From: Prochlorococcus sp. AG-347-L20
GTDB taxonomy: Bacteria; Cyanobacteriota; Cyanobacteriia; PCC-6307; Cyanobiaceae
Reading direction: 5' to 3'
DNA length: 64,000 nt
Assembly: GCA_003281225.1 (NCBI GenBank)
Contig: QCCP01000005.1
Coordinates: 41,137 to 105,136 of the forward strand
Numbering within the stretch: the first letter of the stretch is position 1; every line of letters begins with the position of its first letter. The position numbers were made by a program, and so were the translations under genes. The notes beneath the pieces are model-generated. The model saw nothing but the letters and a program-made list of their open reading frames with translations, did not search any database and was not told where the DNA came from. Positions 10,968 to 21,511 of the stretch are shown piece by piece.

Positions 10968-11607
10968 GGAAGACTTAGTAAAATTAACTTCCAATATTAA
11001 TAAAAATAGTTGTCCTAAAAATATTAATTTTCACTGTCATACAAAATTTAGTGATGGAAGTCTAGGACCATATGAACTTTTAGAACAAGCTTATAAAAAT
11101 AACTTGAAATTTTTATCAATAACCGATCATCATACAATTAAAGCTCATGAATATATAAAAAAAAATAATATACTCAAAAATTATCCTAAAGATTCTTTTA
11201 CATTAATTTCGGGAATAGAAATTAATTGTTTGATTCTAGGATGTTTAGTACATGTAATTGGATTAGGAATAGATATAAAAAGTAAATATCTAAATCCATA
11301 CATCCTTGGAGAGTCACCAATAGGTAATGATTTAAATATTAAATCAGTTATTAAAGCAATAAATTTAGCTGGTGGTTTATCATTTCTTGCACATCCAGCA
11401 AGATACAGGATTCCCTTTTATAAATTAATTCCAGAGGCCAAAATACAAGGTATTGATGGAATAGAGGTTTGGTACGATTATGAACTTAATGAAGTATGGA
11501 ATCCTAGTTTATTTGTATGTTCAGAAATAGATAAATTAGCAGATAAATATTCAATGCTAAAAACATGCGGAACAGATAGTCATGGACTTTCGCTATTAGG
11601 TAGATAA
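10960..11607 (+). CDS. PHP-domain metal-dependent phosphoesterase
   Basis: A 215-residue protein of the polymerase-and-histidinol-phosphatase (PHP) superfamily. The metal-binding motifs are clear: NFHCHTKFSDGS near residues 22-33, ITDHHTIKAH near 55-64, a conserved Glu in SGIEINC, a FLAHPARY His near 144, and CGTDSHG at the C-terminus. Such proteins hydrolyse phosphoesters (for example 3',5'-nucleotide or small-nucleotide phosphatases of the TrpH type); the substrate here is not known. It overlaps hemJ by 8 bp and ends one base before the convergent cobN. Confidence 0.85.
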   Translation: MNREDLVKLTSNINKNSCPKNINFHCHTKFSDGSLGPYELLEQAYKNNLKFLSITDHHTIKAHEYIKKNNILKNYPKDSFTLISGIEINCLILGCLVHVIGLGIDIKSKYLNPYILGESPIGNDLNIKSVIKAINLAGGLSFLAHPARYRIPFYKLIPEAKIQGIDGIEVWYDYELNEVWNPSLFVCSEIDKLADKYSMLKTCGTDSHGLSLLGR

Positions 11608-11608
11608 T

Positions 11609-14600
11609 TCAGAATTCGTTTTTTTCAATAATTGAATCAGTATTAATAATTATGTTCTTTAAATTTTCAATGACATCTGATGAACAATTATTCCACATTT
11701 TTCTATTGACAATTTCAAGAAATCTTTGTGAAATATCTCTTAAAGCCCATGGATTATTCTCTAGAAAGAAATTCTTAAGATCCTGATCACATAACCATGA
11801 TTTATAAACTTCCTCATAACACCAATCTGAGACTACTTCAGTAGAAGCATCAAAAGCATATAAGTAATCTAGTGTAGCTGAAAATTCAAACGCTCCTTTA
11901 TAACCATTATCCTTCATTCCATTTATCCATTTAGGGTTAAGTATTCTTGATATAACAACTTTATTAATTTCATCTTGTAATTTTGATATTTTAGACAATC
12001 CAAATTTTGATAAATCACCATGATACATTTCAGGTAATTTACCGCTCAATTTTTTTACTGCTGAAGATAATCCGCCCTGAAACTGATAATAATCATCAGA
12101 ATCTAAAATATCATGTTCCTTATTATCTTGGTTATGAACAACTAACTGCACATTTTTAAGAGCATTTTCTAATGATTTTTTATCCTCTATAGGTTCAAGA
12201 TTATCACTGTAAATCCACTTACTCCAATTAAGAAAAGATTCTCCAAAATCATCAATATTATCCCAATTAGAATTTGAAATTAGTTCTTGCAGACCAGCTC
12301 CATATGAACCTGGCGCTGAACCAAATATACGATTAATTGAATCACCTTCCCTTGATGCCCTAGCAAGAGGGTTAAATTTATCGTCCTCATTAAGATTAGA
12401 AACAAGATTTATTGCTTTAGAAGTTAATTTAACTAACTGTGGAAATGCATCTCTAAACATTCCCGAAATCCTTAAAGTAACATCAACCCTTGGTCTTTCG
12501 AGAACAGATAAAGGAATGATTTCTAGATCAACTATTCTTCTTGAAGGCCCATCCCAAATAGGCTGTACTCCTAATAAATATAGTATTTGACAAATGTCTT
12601 CACCACCATTTCTCATTGTGGATGTTGCCCATACAGATATTGCTATATTTTTTAAATCTTCTCCATTATCTTGTTTGTATAAATCAAGTATTTGTGAAGC
12701 GGACTGACAACCAACACTCCATGCTGATTCAGTTGGCAGTCCTCTCGAATCAACTGAAAAGAAATTTTTACCAGTGGGTAAAGTTTCAGTTTTACCTCTC
12801 GTAGGGGCCCCAGATGGACCGCTTCTTACATATTGTCCATTTAATGAATTTATAAATGATAATTTCTCATTATATGAAGAATTAATTATTGGATATAGAA
12901 TCTCATTTTTTAATAATAAAAAATACTTATTATGTATTTTTTCATTAAAGAAATAGTCTATTATTTTCTGATTTTTATATTTTTCTAGATTTTTTATATT
13001 TGTATTCTTTTTGTAAAAAAACAAATATATTAAATACTTTGCTTGTTGTTCCAAAAAATCAATAGCCATTCTAAAGTTTAAAATGTTTTTGTTGGAAAAA
13101 GTCAATAATATTTTTTTATCCTTTTCACTTAACATTTGATCATATTGATTTGTCCAAGGATTCAAATCTAGTTTTAAATGTTTTGCTATATATTGAATAA
13201 AACCAATTCGGTTGGCATTTGGTACTCTCGCAATACACAAGAATAAATTTATTTCATTTATGTCATTCTGCCGATTGCCAAAAATATGCAAACCTGTCCT
13301 AATTTGAGATTCTTTAATGTTGCAAAGAAAGGAATCAATTTCTTCTATTTGATTATTTTTATTCTTTGAAGTAATTTCGCTAAAATCTTTTTTAATTAAT
13401 TCAAAAATTGATTTTTCTATTATTTCAATCCGATTAGAATTTAATAATTTTGCTTCAAAATATTCGTCTAAATAATTTTCTAATATTGAATATTTTCCAT
13501 ATAATTCTGACCTATCCAAAGGAGGGGTTAAATGATCAATAATTGTTGCAGCAGTTCTTCTTTTAGCTTGGGATCCTTCTCCAGGATCATTTACGATAAA
13601 TGGATATATGTTTGGTATTGCCGGACAAATAATATTTGGAAAACATTTATTGCTTAAACCTATAGATTTACCAGGTAACCATTCAACAGTCCCATGTTTA
13701 CCAATATGGCACATAGCATTTGCATTAAAAACTTTTTCAATCCAAAAATATTGTGCTAAATATCTATGGGGAGGTGGAAGATCGGGAGAATGAATATCTC
13801 TATCAGTGAAAGCGTCATAACCTCGTTGAGGTTGAATCAATAATGTTATTTTTCCAAATCTAATACCATTTATTGAGAAGCCTTTATTATCTAGATCGAT
13901 CGCATCAGATGGTTTACCCCAACGACTAATAATAATATTTTTTGGATCAAGTTCTAAATAATTCCAATATTTTAAATATTCACTAAGTGGTAAGTAATCT
14001 AATGGTTTATTATTTTGAGATTCTATATCATTAGTTCTAGTTTTTATAAGCATGGACATTAATTCCGAAGAATCTTGAGGATAATTACAAGATCCAAGGT
14101 CATAACCTTCTTCTTTTAACCAATTAAGAATATTTATTATTGAAGATGGTGTATTTAGACCAACGCCATTACCGATTCTTCCGTTCTTTACTGGATAATT
14201 ACTTATTACTAAACAAATTCTTTTATCAAAATTATTAAGTTTCTGAAGTTTCACATAATTTGTTGCAAATTTTGAAATCCATTGAATACCTACTTGATCA
14301 GCTTTGTAACTAGTTATTTCACTATATAGTGTATTTTTCTTAGAAATAATTTCTTTAAATGCTGAAGGACAGGTAGTAATTCTTCCATCAAATTCGGGAA
14401 TAATTATTTGCATTAATAAATCAGATGAATTCATTCCAATAGATGAATTTAACCACTTTTTTCTGGATCTATTAGAAGAAAGAAGTTGTAAAATTGGAAT
14501 TTTGAGAGAAGTAAAAATATTTGTTGAATTTTCAATTAAATCGTTATTTTTGATTTGAGATGAAGAAAATGAAGTTGTGGTAATTATTAGTTTAATATCT

Positions 14601-15346
14601 TCTTTTTTAAAAATGTCTATTAATTTCTTCTGAATAATATGATCTTTTAGTGTTGAAATAAAAAATGTTTTAGGAGATAGTCCGCATTTTCTTAATTGCA
14701 AGTTAAGTTTTTCGTTTACTTCAATTTCATTCGCCAAAAAAAGTGATTTATAGGATATTATTCCTATCTTTTCGCCTTTTTCATTTTTCCAATCATATAA
14801 GTAGGGATCTGCATAAAAAGTAATATTCAAAAAATCATCAGGAATTAATTTTTCATCTACAACTAAATAATTTAAACAATTAAGAAACTTTCTATAATTA
14901 TCCAATCCTCCAGATCTTAGTAATCTAGAAATATTTAATGCAATATTTTTATCTATACTACTCATTTCACATAAGGAAATTTCCTGATCAATGGTACCTG
15001 ATAGGATTACTAACTTCCTTTTTTTATTAACTGCTTGCCAATTTAAAAGTTGTTCAATTCCATAGTTCCATGTACTTTTATCTCCAAATATTCTAAGTAC
15101 GACAACTTTTGCATAATTTATTGTTTTTAATAAATAATTATCTATTTGAGCTGAGGAATTTAAATTAGAAATTTCTAAAGCTCTTATATTATTTTTTAAT
15201 GAAGCAAATTCTTTTTCTAACAATAAGTTTGATATAAGATTTAAATCAGCCTTGACACTTGTTATAAAAATAAAATCTGCAGCTGGTTGCTCAATTAAAT
15301 CATCCTTATTCTTTTCATTTCCTGCTATATTTAATATCCTGTGCAT
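11609..15346 (-). CDS. cobN: Cobaltochelatase subunit CobN
   Basis: Large subunit of the ATP-dependent cobaltochelatase that inserts cobalt into the corrin ring during cobalamin synthesis; in cyanobacteria it is thought to work with the ChlI/ChlD-type AAA+ subunits. The 1245 residues include the family block HIGKHGTVEWLPGK, the following PNIYPFIVNDPGEGSQAKRR segment, and the C-terminal GPSGAPTRG and NPKWINGMKDNGYKGA stretches. It is clearly a paralogue of ChlH, which is also in this window and shows the parallel [14 protein letters not shown] block. ATG start at 15346; divergent from ilvE over 72 bp. Confidence 0.93.
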   Translation of the reverse strand: MHRILNIAGNEKNKDDLIEQPAADFIFITSVKADLNLISNLLLEKEFASLKNNIRALEISNLNSSAQIDNYLLKTINYAKVVVLRIFGDKSTWNYGIEQLLNWQAVNKKRKLVILSGTIDQEISLCEMSSIDKNIALNISRLLRSGGLDNYRKFLNCLNYLVVDEKLIPDDFLNITFYADPYLYDWKNEKGEKIGIISYKSLFLANEIEVNEKLNLQLRKCGLSPKTFFISTLKDHIIQKKLIDIFKKEDIKLIITTTSFSSSQIKNNDLIENSTNIFTSLKIPILQLLSSNRSRKKWLNSSIGMNSSDLLMQIIIPEFDGRITTCPSAFKEIISKKNTLYSEITSYKADQVGIQWISKFATNYVKLQKLNNFDKRICLVISNYPVKNGRIGNGVGLNTPSSIINILNWLKEEGYDLGSCNYPQDSSELMSMLIKTRTNDIESQNNKPLDYLPLSEYLKYWNYLELDPKNIIISRWGKPSDAIDLDNKGFSINGIRFGKITLLIQPQRGYDAFTDRDIHSPDLPPPHRYLAQYFWIEKVFNANAMCHIGKHGTVEWLPGKSIGLSNKCFPNIICPAIPNIYPFIVNDPGEGSQAKRRTAATIIDHLTPPLDRSELYGKYSILENYLDEYFEAKLLNSNRIEIIEKSIFELIKKDFSEITSKNKNNQIEEIDSFLCNIKESQIRTGLHIFGNRQNDINEINLFLCIARVPNANRIGFIQYIAKHLKLDLNPWTNQYDQMLSEKDKKILLTFSNKNILNFRMAIDFLEQQAKYLIYLFFYKKNTNIKNLEKYKNQKIIDYFFNEKIHNKYFLLLKNEILYPIINSSYNEKLSFINSLNGQYVRSGPSGAPTRGKTETLPTGKNFFSVDSRGLPTESAWSVGCQSASQILDLYKQDNGEDLKNIAISVWATSTMRNGGEDICQILYLLGVQPIWDGPSRRIVDLEIIPLSVLERPRVDVTLRISGMFRDAFPQLVKLTSKAINLVSNLNEDDKFNPLARASREGDSINRIFGSAPGSYGAGLQELISNSNWDNIDDFGESFLNWSKWIYSDNLEPIEDKKSLENALKNVQLVVHNQDNKEHDILDSDDYYQFQGGLSSAVKKLSGKLPEMYHGDLSKFGLSKISKLQDEINKVVISRILNPKWINGMKDNGYKGAFEFSATLDYLYAFDASTEVVSDWCYEEVYKSWLCDQDLKNFFLENNPWALRDISQRFLEIVNRKMWNNCSSDVIENLKNIIINTDSIIEKNEF

Positions 15347-15418
15347 TTTTATATATAAATAAGGTTTAGAATACGTAAGTAGGATAAAACAAGTTTACCT
15401 TAATTAAATAAATTTAAT

Positions 15419-16333
15419 ATGCATGAATTTCTTCCATACGCCTGGTTCGAAGGTAAATGTATACCATTTAAAGAAGCAAAAATATCAATAGCTACTCATG
15501 CACTACATTATGGTACTGCTGCATTTGGAGGAATGCGCGCGATACCTAACCCAACAAACAAAGAAGAATTCCTTTTGTTTAGAACTGATAAACATATAAA
15601 AAGATTATCTCAAAGTGCAAAGTTACTCTTAACTGAAATTTCTGAAGAATATATTTTTAAAGCCTTAGAAGAAGTTATAAAAAGAAACAAGCCAGAAAAA
15701 CCTATTTATATAAGACCATTTGTATATACAAGCGATTTAGGTATAGCACCAAGGTTACACAATATTGAAACAGATTTCTTTATTTATTGTATTGAACTAG
15801 GAGATTATCTATCCCCAGATGGCGTTTCTTGTAGAATGAGTAGTTGGACAAGACAAGAAGATAGATCTCTCCCCTTAAGAGGAAAAATAAGTGGAGCATA
15901 TATTACTAGTTCATTAGCCAAAACAGAAGCTAGTTTATCGGGTTTTGATGAAGCCCTTCTATTAAATTCAAGTGGTAAGGTAAGCGAAGCTAGTGGTATG
16001 AATTTATTTATTGTAAGGAATGGAGACTTAATCACTCCTGGTGTTGATCAAGATATCCTTGAGGGGATTACTAGAGCTAGTGTAATTGAATTAGCAAAAT
16101 CATCTGGAATAAATGTAATTGAGAGGCCTGTTGATAAAACAGAATTATTAATAGCAGATGAAGTTTTTCTAACTGGAACAGCAGCAAAAATTACACCAGT
16201 TAAAAAAATTGAATCAACTGAATTAAATGTTGAAAGACCAATAATGAATAAATTAAAAAGTAAGCTTATAGAAATAACAGAAGGTCGTTCTCAAGACTAT
16301 GATAATTGGGTAACAAGAATTTCACTGAAATAA
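15419..16333 (+). CDS. ilvE: Branched-chain amino acid aminotransferase
   Basis: Class IV PLP-dependent transaminase that performs the last step of isoleucine, valine and leucine synthesis, with glutamate as amino donor. The 304-residue length is usual. The region ISIATHALHYGTAAFGGMRA at the N-terminus is diagnostic, the PLP lysine is K156 in RGKISGAY, and the C-terminal DEVFLTGTAAKITPV stretch holds phosphate-binding residues. ATG start; the metH ATG follows 18 bp after the stop, so both may share one transcript. Confidence 0.94.
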   Translation: MHEFLPYAWFEGKCIPFKEAKISIATHALHYGTAAFGGMRAIPNPTNKEEFLLFRTDKHIKRLSQSAKLLLTEISEEYIFKALEEVIKRNKPEKPIYIRPFVYTSDLGIAPRLHNIETDFFIYCIELGDYLSPDGVSCRMSSWTRQEDRSLPLRGKISGAYITSSLAKTEASLSGFDEALLLNSSGKVSEASGMNLFIVRNGDLITPGVDQDILEGITRASVIELAKSSGINVIERPVDKTELLIADEVFLTGTAAKITPVKKIESTELNVERPIMNKLKSKLIEITEGRSQDYDNWVTRISLK

Positions 16334-16351
16334 ATTAATTTTTACCTAAAA

Positions 16352-19300
16352 ATGGAATCTTTCAGAACTTATCTAAATAGAGATGAAAAACCATTAATTA
16401 TTTTTGACGGAGGTACTGGAACATCATTTCAGAACTTAAATCTTACTGCAGATGACTTTGGAGGAAAAGAATTAGAGGGATGTAATGAAAACCTTGTTTT
16501 ATCATCGCCAGAGGTAGTTGAGAAGGTTCATAATTCATTTTTAGAAGCAGGTTGTCATGTTATAGAAACTAATACATTTGGAGCCTCATCAATAGTTCTT
16601 GATGAATATGATATTGCGGATAAGGCTTATGAGATAAATAAAAATGCGGCATTTATAGCAAAAAAAGCTGCTGCCAAATACTCATCAGTTGATAAACCAA
16701 GGTTTGTAGCAGGTTCAATTGGGCCAACAACTAAATTACCCACCTTAGGACATATAGATTTTGATGAATTAAAGCAATCATATAAAGAACAAATTTATGG
16801 TCTTATAGATGGAGGAGTTGATCTTCTTTTGATTGAAACTTGTCAGGATGTTTTACAAATTAAATCTGCCTTATTAGCATCAAAAGAAATTCTTGAATGT
16901 AAAAATATTGATATACCTTTAATGGTATCTATAACAATGGAAACAACAGGTACTATGCTTGTTGGATCTGATATTGCTTCTGCATTAACAATATTAGAGC
17001 CATTTAATATAGATATCCTTGGACTTAATTGTGCAACTGGCCCTGAGCAAATGAAGGAACATATTAAATATTTGTCTGAAAATTCTCCCTTCGCTATAAG
17101 CTGTATTCCCAATGCAGGTCTTCCTGAAAATATTGGTGGTGTAGCTCACTATAGATTAAAGCCAATAGAATTAAAGATGCAGTTAATGAATTTTATATAT
17201 GACTTTAATGTTCAATTAATAGGTGGATGTTGTGGGACAACACCTGAACATATAAAATACCTTTCTTCAATTATCGATGAAATTATTGATAATGAAGGGA
17301 CTAACAATAATGGGGAAAAAAATTCAAGTGGTTTTATTCCATCTGCCTCATCAATATATAACTCTGTGCCATATAAACAAGACAATTCAATTTTGATAGT
17401 AGGAGAAAGATTAAATGCAAGTGGATCGAAAAAGGTAAGGGAGTTATTAAATAACGACGATTGGGATGGCTTAGTTGCAATTGCCAAGCAACAACAAAAA
17501 GAAAACGCTCATGTTCTTGATGTAAATGTCGATTATGTAGGTAGAGACGGAGTGAAAGATATGAAAGAAATAACTTCAAGACTAGTTACCAATATAAATT
17601 TACCATTAATGATTGACTCTACAGATGCTGACAAAATGGAAAGTGGATTAAAGTCAGCTGGTGGTAAATGTATTATAAATTCAACCAATTACGAAGATGG
17701 CAATGAAAGGTTTGATCAAGTTCTAAATTTAGCCTTAGGGTACGGTTCAGGTCTTGTTGTCGGAACAATTGATGAAGATGGAATGGCAAGGAATTCAGAA
17801 AAAAAATATAAGATTGTCAAACGAGCGATTAATAGAACGAGAGAATGTGGTTTGTCAGATTATGAGCTATTTTTTGATCCATTAGCTCTGCCAATATCTA
17901 CAGGGATAGAAGAAGATAGATTAAACGCTAAAGAAACTATTAGTGCTATATTAAAAATTCGTGAAAATTTCCCAGATATTCATATCATACTTGGGATATC
18001 AAACATAAGTTTTGGTCTTTCACCATTATCAAGAATTAATCTAAATTCAATATTTTTAGATGAATGCATTAAAGCTGGATTAGATTCTGCTATCATCGCA
18101 CCAAATAAAATTTTGCCATTATCAAAAATTTCTGAAGAAACAAAAAAGCTTTGCTTAGATTTGATTTATGATAAAAGAAAATTTGAAGATGATATTTGTA
18201 TTTATGATCCATTAGTAGAATTAACAAAGGCTTTTCAAGATTTATCTATTCAAGATTTCAAAAAAGCATCTTCAGAAAATAAAAACCTAACTCTTGAAGA
18301 AAGTCTGAAAAATCATATTATTGATGGAGAAAAAATAGGATTAGAGGATCAATTAAATAAAGCGTTAAAAAAATATAAACCTCTTGAAATAATTAATACC
18401 TTTTTACTAGATGGGATGAAAGTTGTAGGAGATTTATTTGGTTCAGGTCAAATGCAATTACCATTTGTACTCCAATCCGCTGAAACAATGAAATTTGCGG
18501 TTTCAATTTTAGAACCATATATGGAAACTGTAGATGAAAATATATCAAATGGAAAACTCTTAATTGCGACTGTCAAAGGCGATGTACATGATATTGGAAA
18601 AAATTTGGTAGATATAATACTTACAAATAATGGTTTTGACGTTATAAATCTTGGAATAAAGCAAGATGTTTCAGCAATTATAGATGCACAAAAGAAGCAC
18701 AATGCAGATTGCATAGCTATGAGCGGATTACTTGTTAAATCAACTGCATTTATGAAAGATAATTTAGAGGCTTTTAACAATGAAGATATTAGTGTACCAG
18801 TAATATTAGGAGGCGCAGCCTTAACCCCAAAATTTGTAAATGAGGATTGTAGCAAAATATATAAAGGGAAAATATTGTACGGAAAAGATGCGTTCACTGA
18901 TCTTAAATTCATGAATGAATATATGGATAATAAAAAAAAGGGTAATTGGTCAAATACAGAGGGTTTCATAAACAATGAGGGTATAAATATTAATTTAGCC
19001 TCACCAAAATCCAACTCTCAAGCTGTTAAAGAATCAATATCAATATATACCGAAACTTCCAAATTAAATTTAAAAGAAAATTTTATAAGATCTAAATTTA
19101 TAAATGAAGAAGAACCAATTAAAGCTCCTTTCTTGGGAACGAAAGTCTTGAACGATGTTGATATAGATTTAAATAAATTAATTTTTTATTTAGATACAAA
19201 AGCTCTATTTAGCGGACAATGGCAAATAAAAAAAGGAAAAAACCAAAGCGTAGAAGAATACAATAACTATTTGGATTCATATGCTAAACCATTGTTAGAT

Positions 19301-19918
19301 AAATGGTTAGAGACAATTATAGAAAAAAAACTTATTTCACCCAAAGCAGTTTATGGATATTTCAAGTGCGGGAGAAAAGATAATAGTATTTTCTTATTTG
19401 ATAAGAAATCATTAAATAAAATTTCCCAATTTAATTTTCCAAGACAAAAATCTGGGAATAATCTATGCATAGCTGATTTTTATTGTGATTTGAAAAATGA
19501 TAAACCGATAGATATATTTCCTATGCAGGCAGTAACCATGGGCGATATTGCTAGTGAATATTCTCAAAAATTATTTAAAGAAGATAAATATAGCGATTAT
19601 TTGTTATTCCATGGACTTACTGTGCAATTAGCAGAAGCTCTAGCTGAGTATGTCCATGCATTAATTCGTATTGAATGTGGTTTTAGATCTGAAGAACCAG
19701 ACAAAAATAGAGAAATACTAGCTCAAAAATATAGAGGAGCTAGATATTCTTTTGGTTATCCTGCATGTCCAAAAGTATCTGATTCAAACATACAATTATC
19801 ATTGTTGGATGCAAAAAGAATAAACTTGACCATGGATGAATCTGAACAACTCCATCCAGAACAAAGTACTACAGCAATCATTTCACTACACTCAAAAGCT
19901 AAATATTTCAGCGCTTAA
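16352..19918 (+). CDS. metH: Cobalamin-dependent methionine synthase
   Basis: B12-dependent methyltransferase that moves a methyl group from methyl-tetrahydrofolate to homocysteine. At 1188 residues it has the full module set. The homocysteine/zinc domain is residues 1 to about 310, with zinc ligands Cys227 (LNCATG) and Cys293/Cys294 (GGCCGTTP). The pterin-binding domain follows at about 345-610. The cobalamin domain has the GDVHDIGKN motif with the axial ligand His746. The C-terminal AdoMet reactivation domain ends in DESEQLHPEQSTTA. Its dependence on B12 fits cobN and cobU in the same window. No cobalamin riboswitch fits in the 18 bp upstream. Confidence 0.97.
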   Translation: MESFRTYLNRDEKPLIIFDGGTGTSFQNLNLTADDFGGKELEGCNENLVLSSPEVVEKVHNSFLEAGCHVIETNTFGASSIVLDEYDIADKAYEINKNAAFIAKKAAAKYSSVDKPRFVAGSIGPTTKLPTLGHIDFDELKQSYKEQIYGLIDGGVDLLLIETCQDVLQIKSALLASKEILECKNIDIPLMVSITMETTGTMLVGSDIASALTILEPFNIDILGLNCATGPEQMKEHIKYLSENSPFAISCIPNAGLPENIGGVAHYRLKPIELKMQLMNFIYDFNVQLIGGCCGTTPEHIKYLSSIIDEIIDNEGTNNNGEKNSSGFIPSASSIYNSVPYKQDNSILIVGERLNASGSKKVRELLNNDDWDGLVAIAKQQQKENAHVLDVNVDYVGRDGVKDMKEITSRLVTNINLPLMIDSTDADKMESGLKSAGGKCIINSTNYEDGNERFDQVLNLALGYGSGLVVGTIDEDGMARNSEKKYKIVKRAINRTRECGLSDYELFFDPLALPISTGIEEDRLNAKETISAILKIRENFPDIHIILGISNISFGLSPLSRINLNSIFLDECIKAGLDSAIIAPNKILPLSKISEETKKLCLDLIYDKRKFEDDICIYDPLVELTKAFQDLSIQDFKKASSENKNLTLEESLKNHIIDGEKIGLEDQLNKALKKYKPLEIINTFLLDGMKVVGDLFGSGQMQLPFVLQSAETMKFAVSILEPYMETVDENISNGKLLIATVKGDVHDIGKNLVDIILTNNGFDVINLGIKQDVSAIIDAQKKHNADCIAMSGLLVKSTAFMKDNLEAFNNEDISVPVILGGAALTPKFVNEDCSKIYKGKILYGKDAFTDLKFMNEYMDNKKKGNWSNTEGFINNEGININLASPKSNSQAVKESISIYTETSKLNLKENFIRSKFINEEEPIKAPFLGTKVLNDVDIDLNKLIFYLDTKALFSGQWQIKKGKNQSVEEYNNYLDSYAKPLLDKWLETIIEKKLISPKAVYGYFKCGRKDNSIFLFDKKSLNKISQFNFPRQKSGNNLCIADFYCDLKNDKPIDIFPMQAVTMGDIASEYSQKLFKEDKYSDYLLFHGLTVQLAEALAEYVHALIRIECGFRSEEPDKNREILAQKYRGARYSFGYPACPKVSDSNIQLSLLDAKRINLTMDESEQLHPEQSTTAIISLHSKAKYFSA

Positions 19919-19927
19919 GCTGAATTT

Positions 19928-20146
19928 TTAGTTGTTTTCTAAATATTCAATAATTTCTTCCCGCAGTTCTGCCATCCTTTCATTATCACCCAGATCAAGT
20001 CCCTCACCCGCGGCATCCTGTGTTAACTCAAGATAATATGAAGCACCATCACTAGATAAAAATTCTAATGCGGAAGTTTCATCAGTATCTTTAAAAGCTT
20101 CATAAAGAGCTTTAAATGAAATGTTTTCAGTAAAGTCCCAATCCAT
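19928..20146 (-). CDS. Small acidic conserved protein, unknown function
   Basis: A 72-residue soluble, strongly acidic protein (many Asp/Glu, C-terminal LREEIIEYLENN). It lacks cysteines, membrane segments and recognisable motifs. The start ATG at 20146 is preceded by a purine-rich GGTTTTTTTC-free region with GAGG-like bases on the coding strand near 20176, so the call is mostly from its codon-like composition and length. It is convergent with metH (9 bp between stops) and divergent from the DUF2237 gene. I recall similar small proteins in marine picocyanobacteria but cannot name a family. Confidence 0.7.
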   Translation of the reverse strand: MDWDFTENISFKALYEAFKDTDETSALEFLSSDGASYYLELTQDAAGEGLDLGDNERMAELREEIIEYLENN

Positions 20147-20244
20147 ATTGAAAAAAACCTTATTAGAATTATTACCTCCTTACCCCCCATACTCGTCAAC
20201 CTTTTTTAAAGAAATGTTGGTGTTTTATTATTATTAAAAAATCT

Positions 20245-20628
20245 ATGACCATAAATAATCAAAACCAGTTAAATGTCCTTGGAGATGAAATTGAGGTTTG
20301 TAGTTGCTCACCTATGACAGGGTGGTTCAGAGATGGATTTTGCAACTATGACAAAAATGATGGAGGGAATCATTCCATATGTTGTGTAATGGATGATAAT
20401 TTCCTGAAATATAGTAAATCACAAGGTAATGATTTAATAACTCCCATGCCTATTTATTCCTTCCCAGGACTAAAGGATGGTGATCATTGGTGTATTTGTC
20501 TTGATAGGTGGAAGCAGGCATTATTAGACGGTCTTGCACCAAAAGTCATATTAGAATCAACGAATATTGTAGTCTTAGAATCAGTACCTTTGGAAAAATT
20601 GAAAGAATATCAATTTAATAAAAAGTAA
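20245..20628 (+). CDS. DUF2237 family protein
   Basis: A 127-residue cysteine-containing protein that matches the DUF2237 pattern: LGDEIEVCSCSPMTGWFRDGFC near the N-terminus, SICCVMD in the middle, and the DGDHWCICLDRWKQAL block before a C-terminal APKVILESTN stretch. The function of the family is unknown. No signal peptide is visible, so it is presumed cytosolic. ATG start. It is followed about 50 bp later by the Ap4A phosphorylase-like gene on the same strand. Confidence 0.82.
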   Translation: MTINNQNQLNVLGDEIEVCSCSPMTGWFRDGFCNYDKNDGGNHSICCVMDDNFLKYSKSQGNDLITPMPIYSFPGLKDGDHWCICLDRWKQALLDGLAPKVILESTNIVVLESVPLEKLKEYQFNKK

Positions 20629-20677
20629 TTACAAGTTTATTTTTTTTTTTAAAATGATAATGATAAATTTTTTTTAA

Positions 20678-21508
20678 ATGAGTTTAGAAATATATTGGAA
20701 AAAAGCACTAGAACAAACTCGATTATCAATTGATGATGAATCATTATATCCTCTCAAAACTGATATTATTACAAGAGATTTATATGAAAAAGACGACTTC
20801 ATAATTAGAAAACTCGATACTTCAAAATTTAGTAAAAAAAAAATTTATGGTCCTAAGCAAAATCCATTTTGTCCTTGGGAAAAGATACTAGAAATTGATA
20901 AAATTGGTGATAATCATCAACTAATATTAAATAAGTACCCTGTACAAAAAGGTCATATTTTACTTATTACAAATGAATGGAAACCTCAAAATGGATGGTT
21001 AGATATTAAAGATTGGAGAGCGATCCAACAAGTTAATAAAGATACTAGTGGATTATGGTTTTTCAATAGTTCTCCAATTGCGGGAGCAAGTCAACCTCAC
21101 AGGCATTTTCAACTTCTGCGTAGATCTAAAGGTGAGATATCATGCCCTAGAGAAAAGTGGTTTTTAGAGATGAACTCATATCAAGATCTAGATAGTAAGC
21201 TTAAAAAAAATATTATTGTATCCAAATTTAATTTTTTAGAAAATCCATCATGTCTTTTTGAATATTACTTAGAATTATGTAAAAAATTAGGACTTGGGGA
21301 CCCTATTAGTGATAAGAAACCGATATATCCTTACAACATTTTAATAACTAATAAATGGATCGCTATTATTAAAAGAACAAATGATCATATTCATGGTTTC
21401 AGTATTAACGGTTTAGGATTTGCAGGATATCTATTAGTAACTGAAAATTCAAATATTAATTATTTAAAGAAATTTGGCCCTGAAAAACTTTTAGAAAGTT
21501 TTGTTTGA
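20678..21508 (+). CDS. ATP adenylyltransferase (Ap4A phosphorylase) family, HIT superfamily
   Basis: HIT-superfamily protein of the ATP adenylyltransferase type, which phosphorolyses diadenosine tetraphosphate (Ap4A) or similar dinucleotides to ADP and ATP. The 276 residues show a conserved NPFCPWE segment, the strand-turn HQLILNKYPVQKGHILLITNE, and the His triad-like active site in GASQPHRHFQLL near residues 143-154. The C-terminal half, PYNILITNKW, corresponds to the family's C-terminal domain. Length is close to the usual 290-320 residues. The exact substrate is not certain. Confidence 0.85.
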   Translation: MSLEIYWKKALEQTRLSIDDESLYPLKTDIITRDLYEKDDFIIRKLDTSKFSKKKIYGPKQNPFCPWEKILEIDKIGDNHQLILNKYPVQKGHILLITNEWKPQNGWLDIKDWRAIQQVNKDTSGLWFFNSSPIAGASQPHRHFQLLRRSKGEISCPREKWFLEMNSYQDLDSKLKKNIIVSKFNFLENPSCLFEYYLELCKKLGLGDPISDKKPIYPYNILITNKWIAIIKRTNDHIHGFSINGLGFAGYLLVTENSNINYLKKFGPEKLLESFV

Positions 21509-21511
21509 ATA

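Noticed and set aside
15347..16351. Cobalamin riboswitch for cobN or metH
   Set aside because: The 72-bp gap upstream of cobN and the 18-bp gap upstream of metH are too short for one, and no B12-box-like sequence was noticed.
18448..19014. 188-codon open frame on the minus strand inside metH
   Set aside because: It lies wholly opposite the cobalamin domain of metH, whose reading frame has clear family motifs. The antisense product has no recognisable motif and follows from the codon bias of AT-rich DNA.
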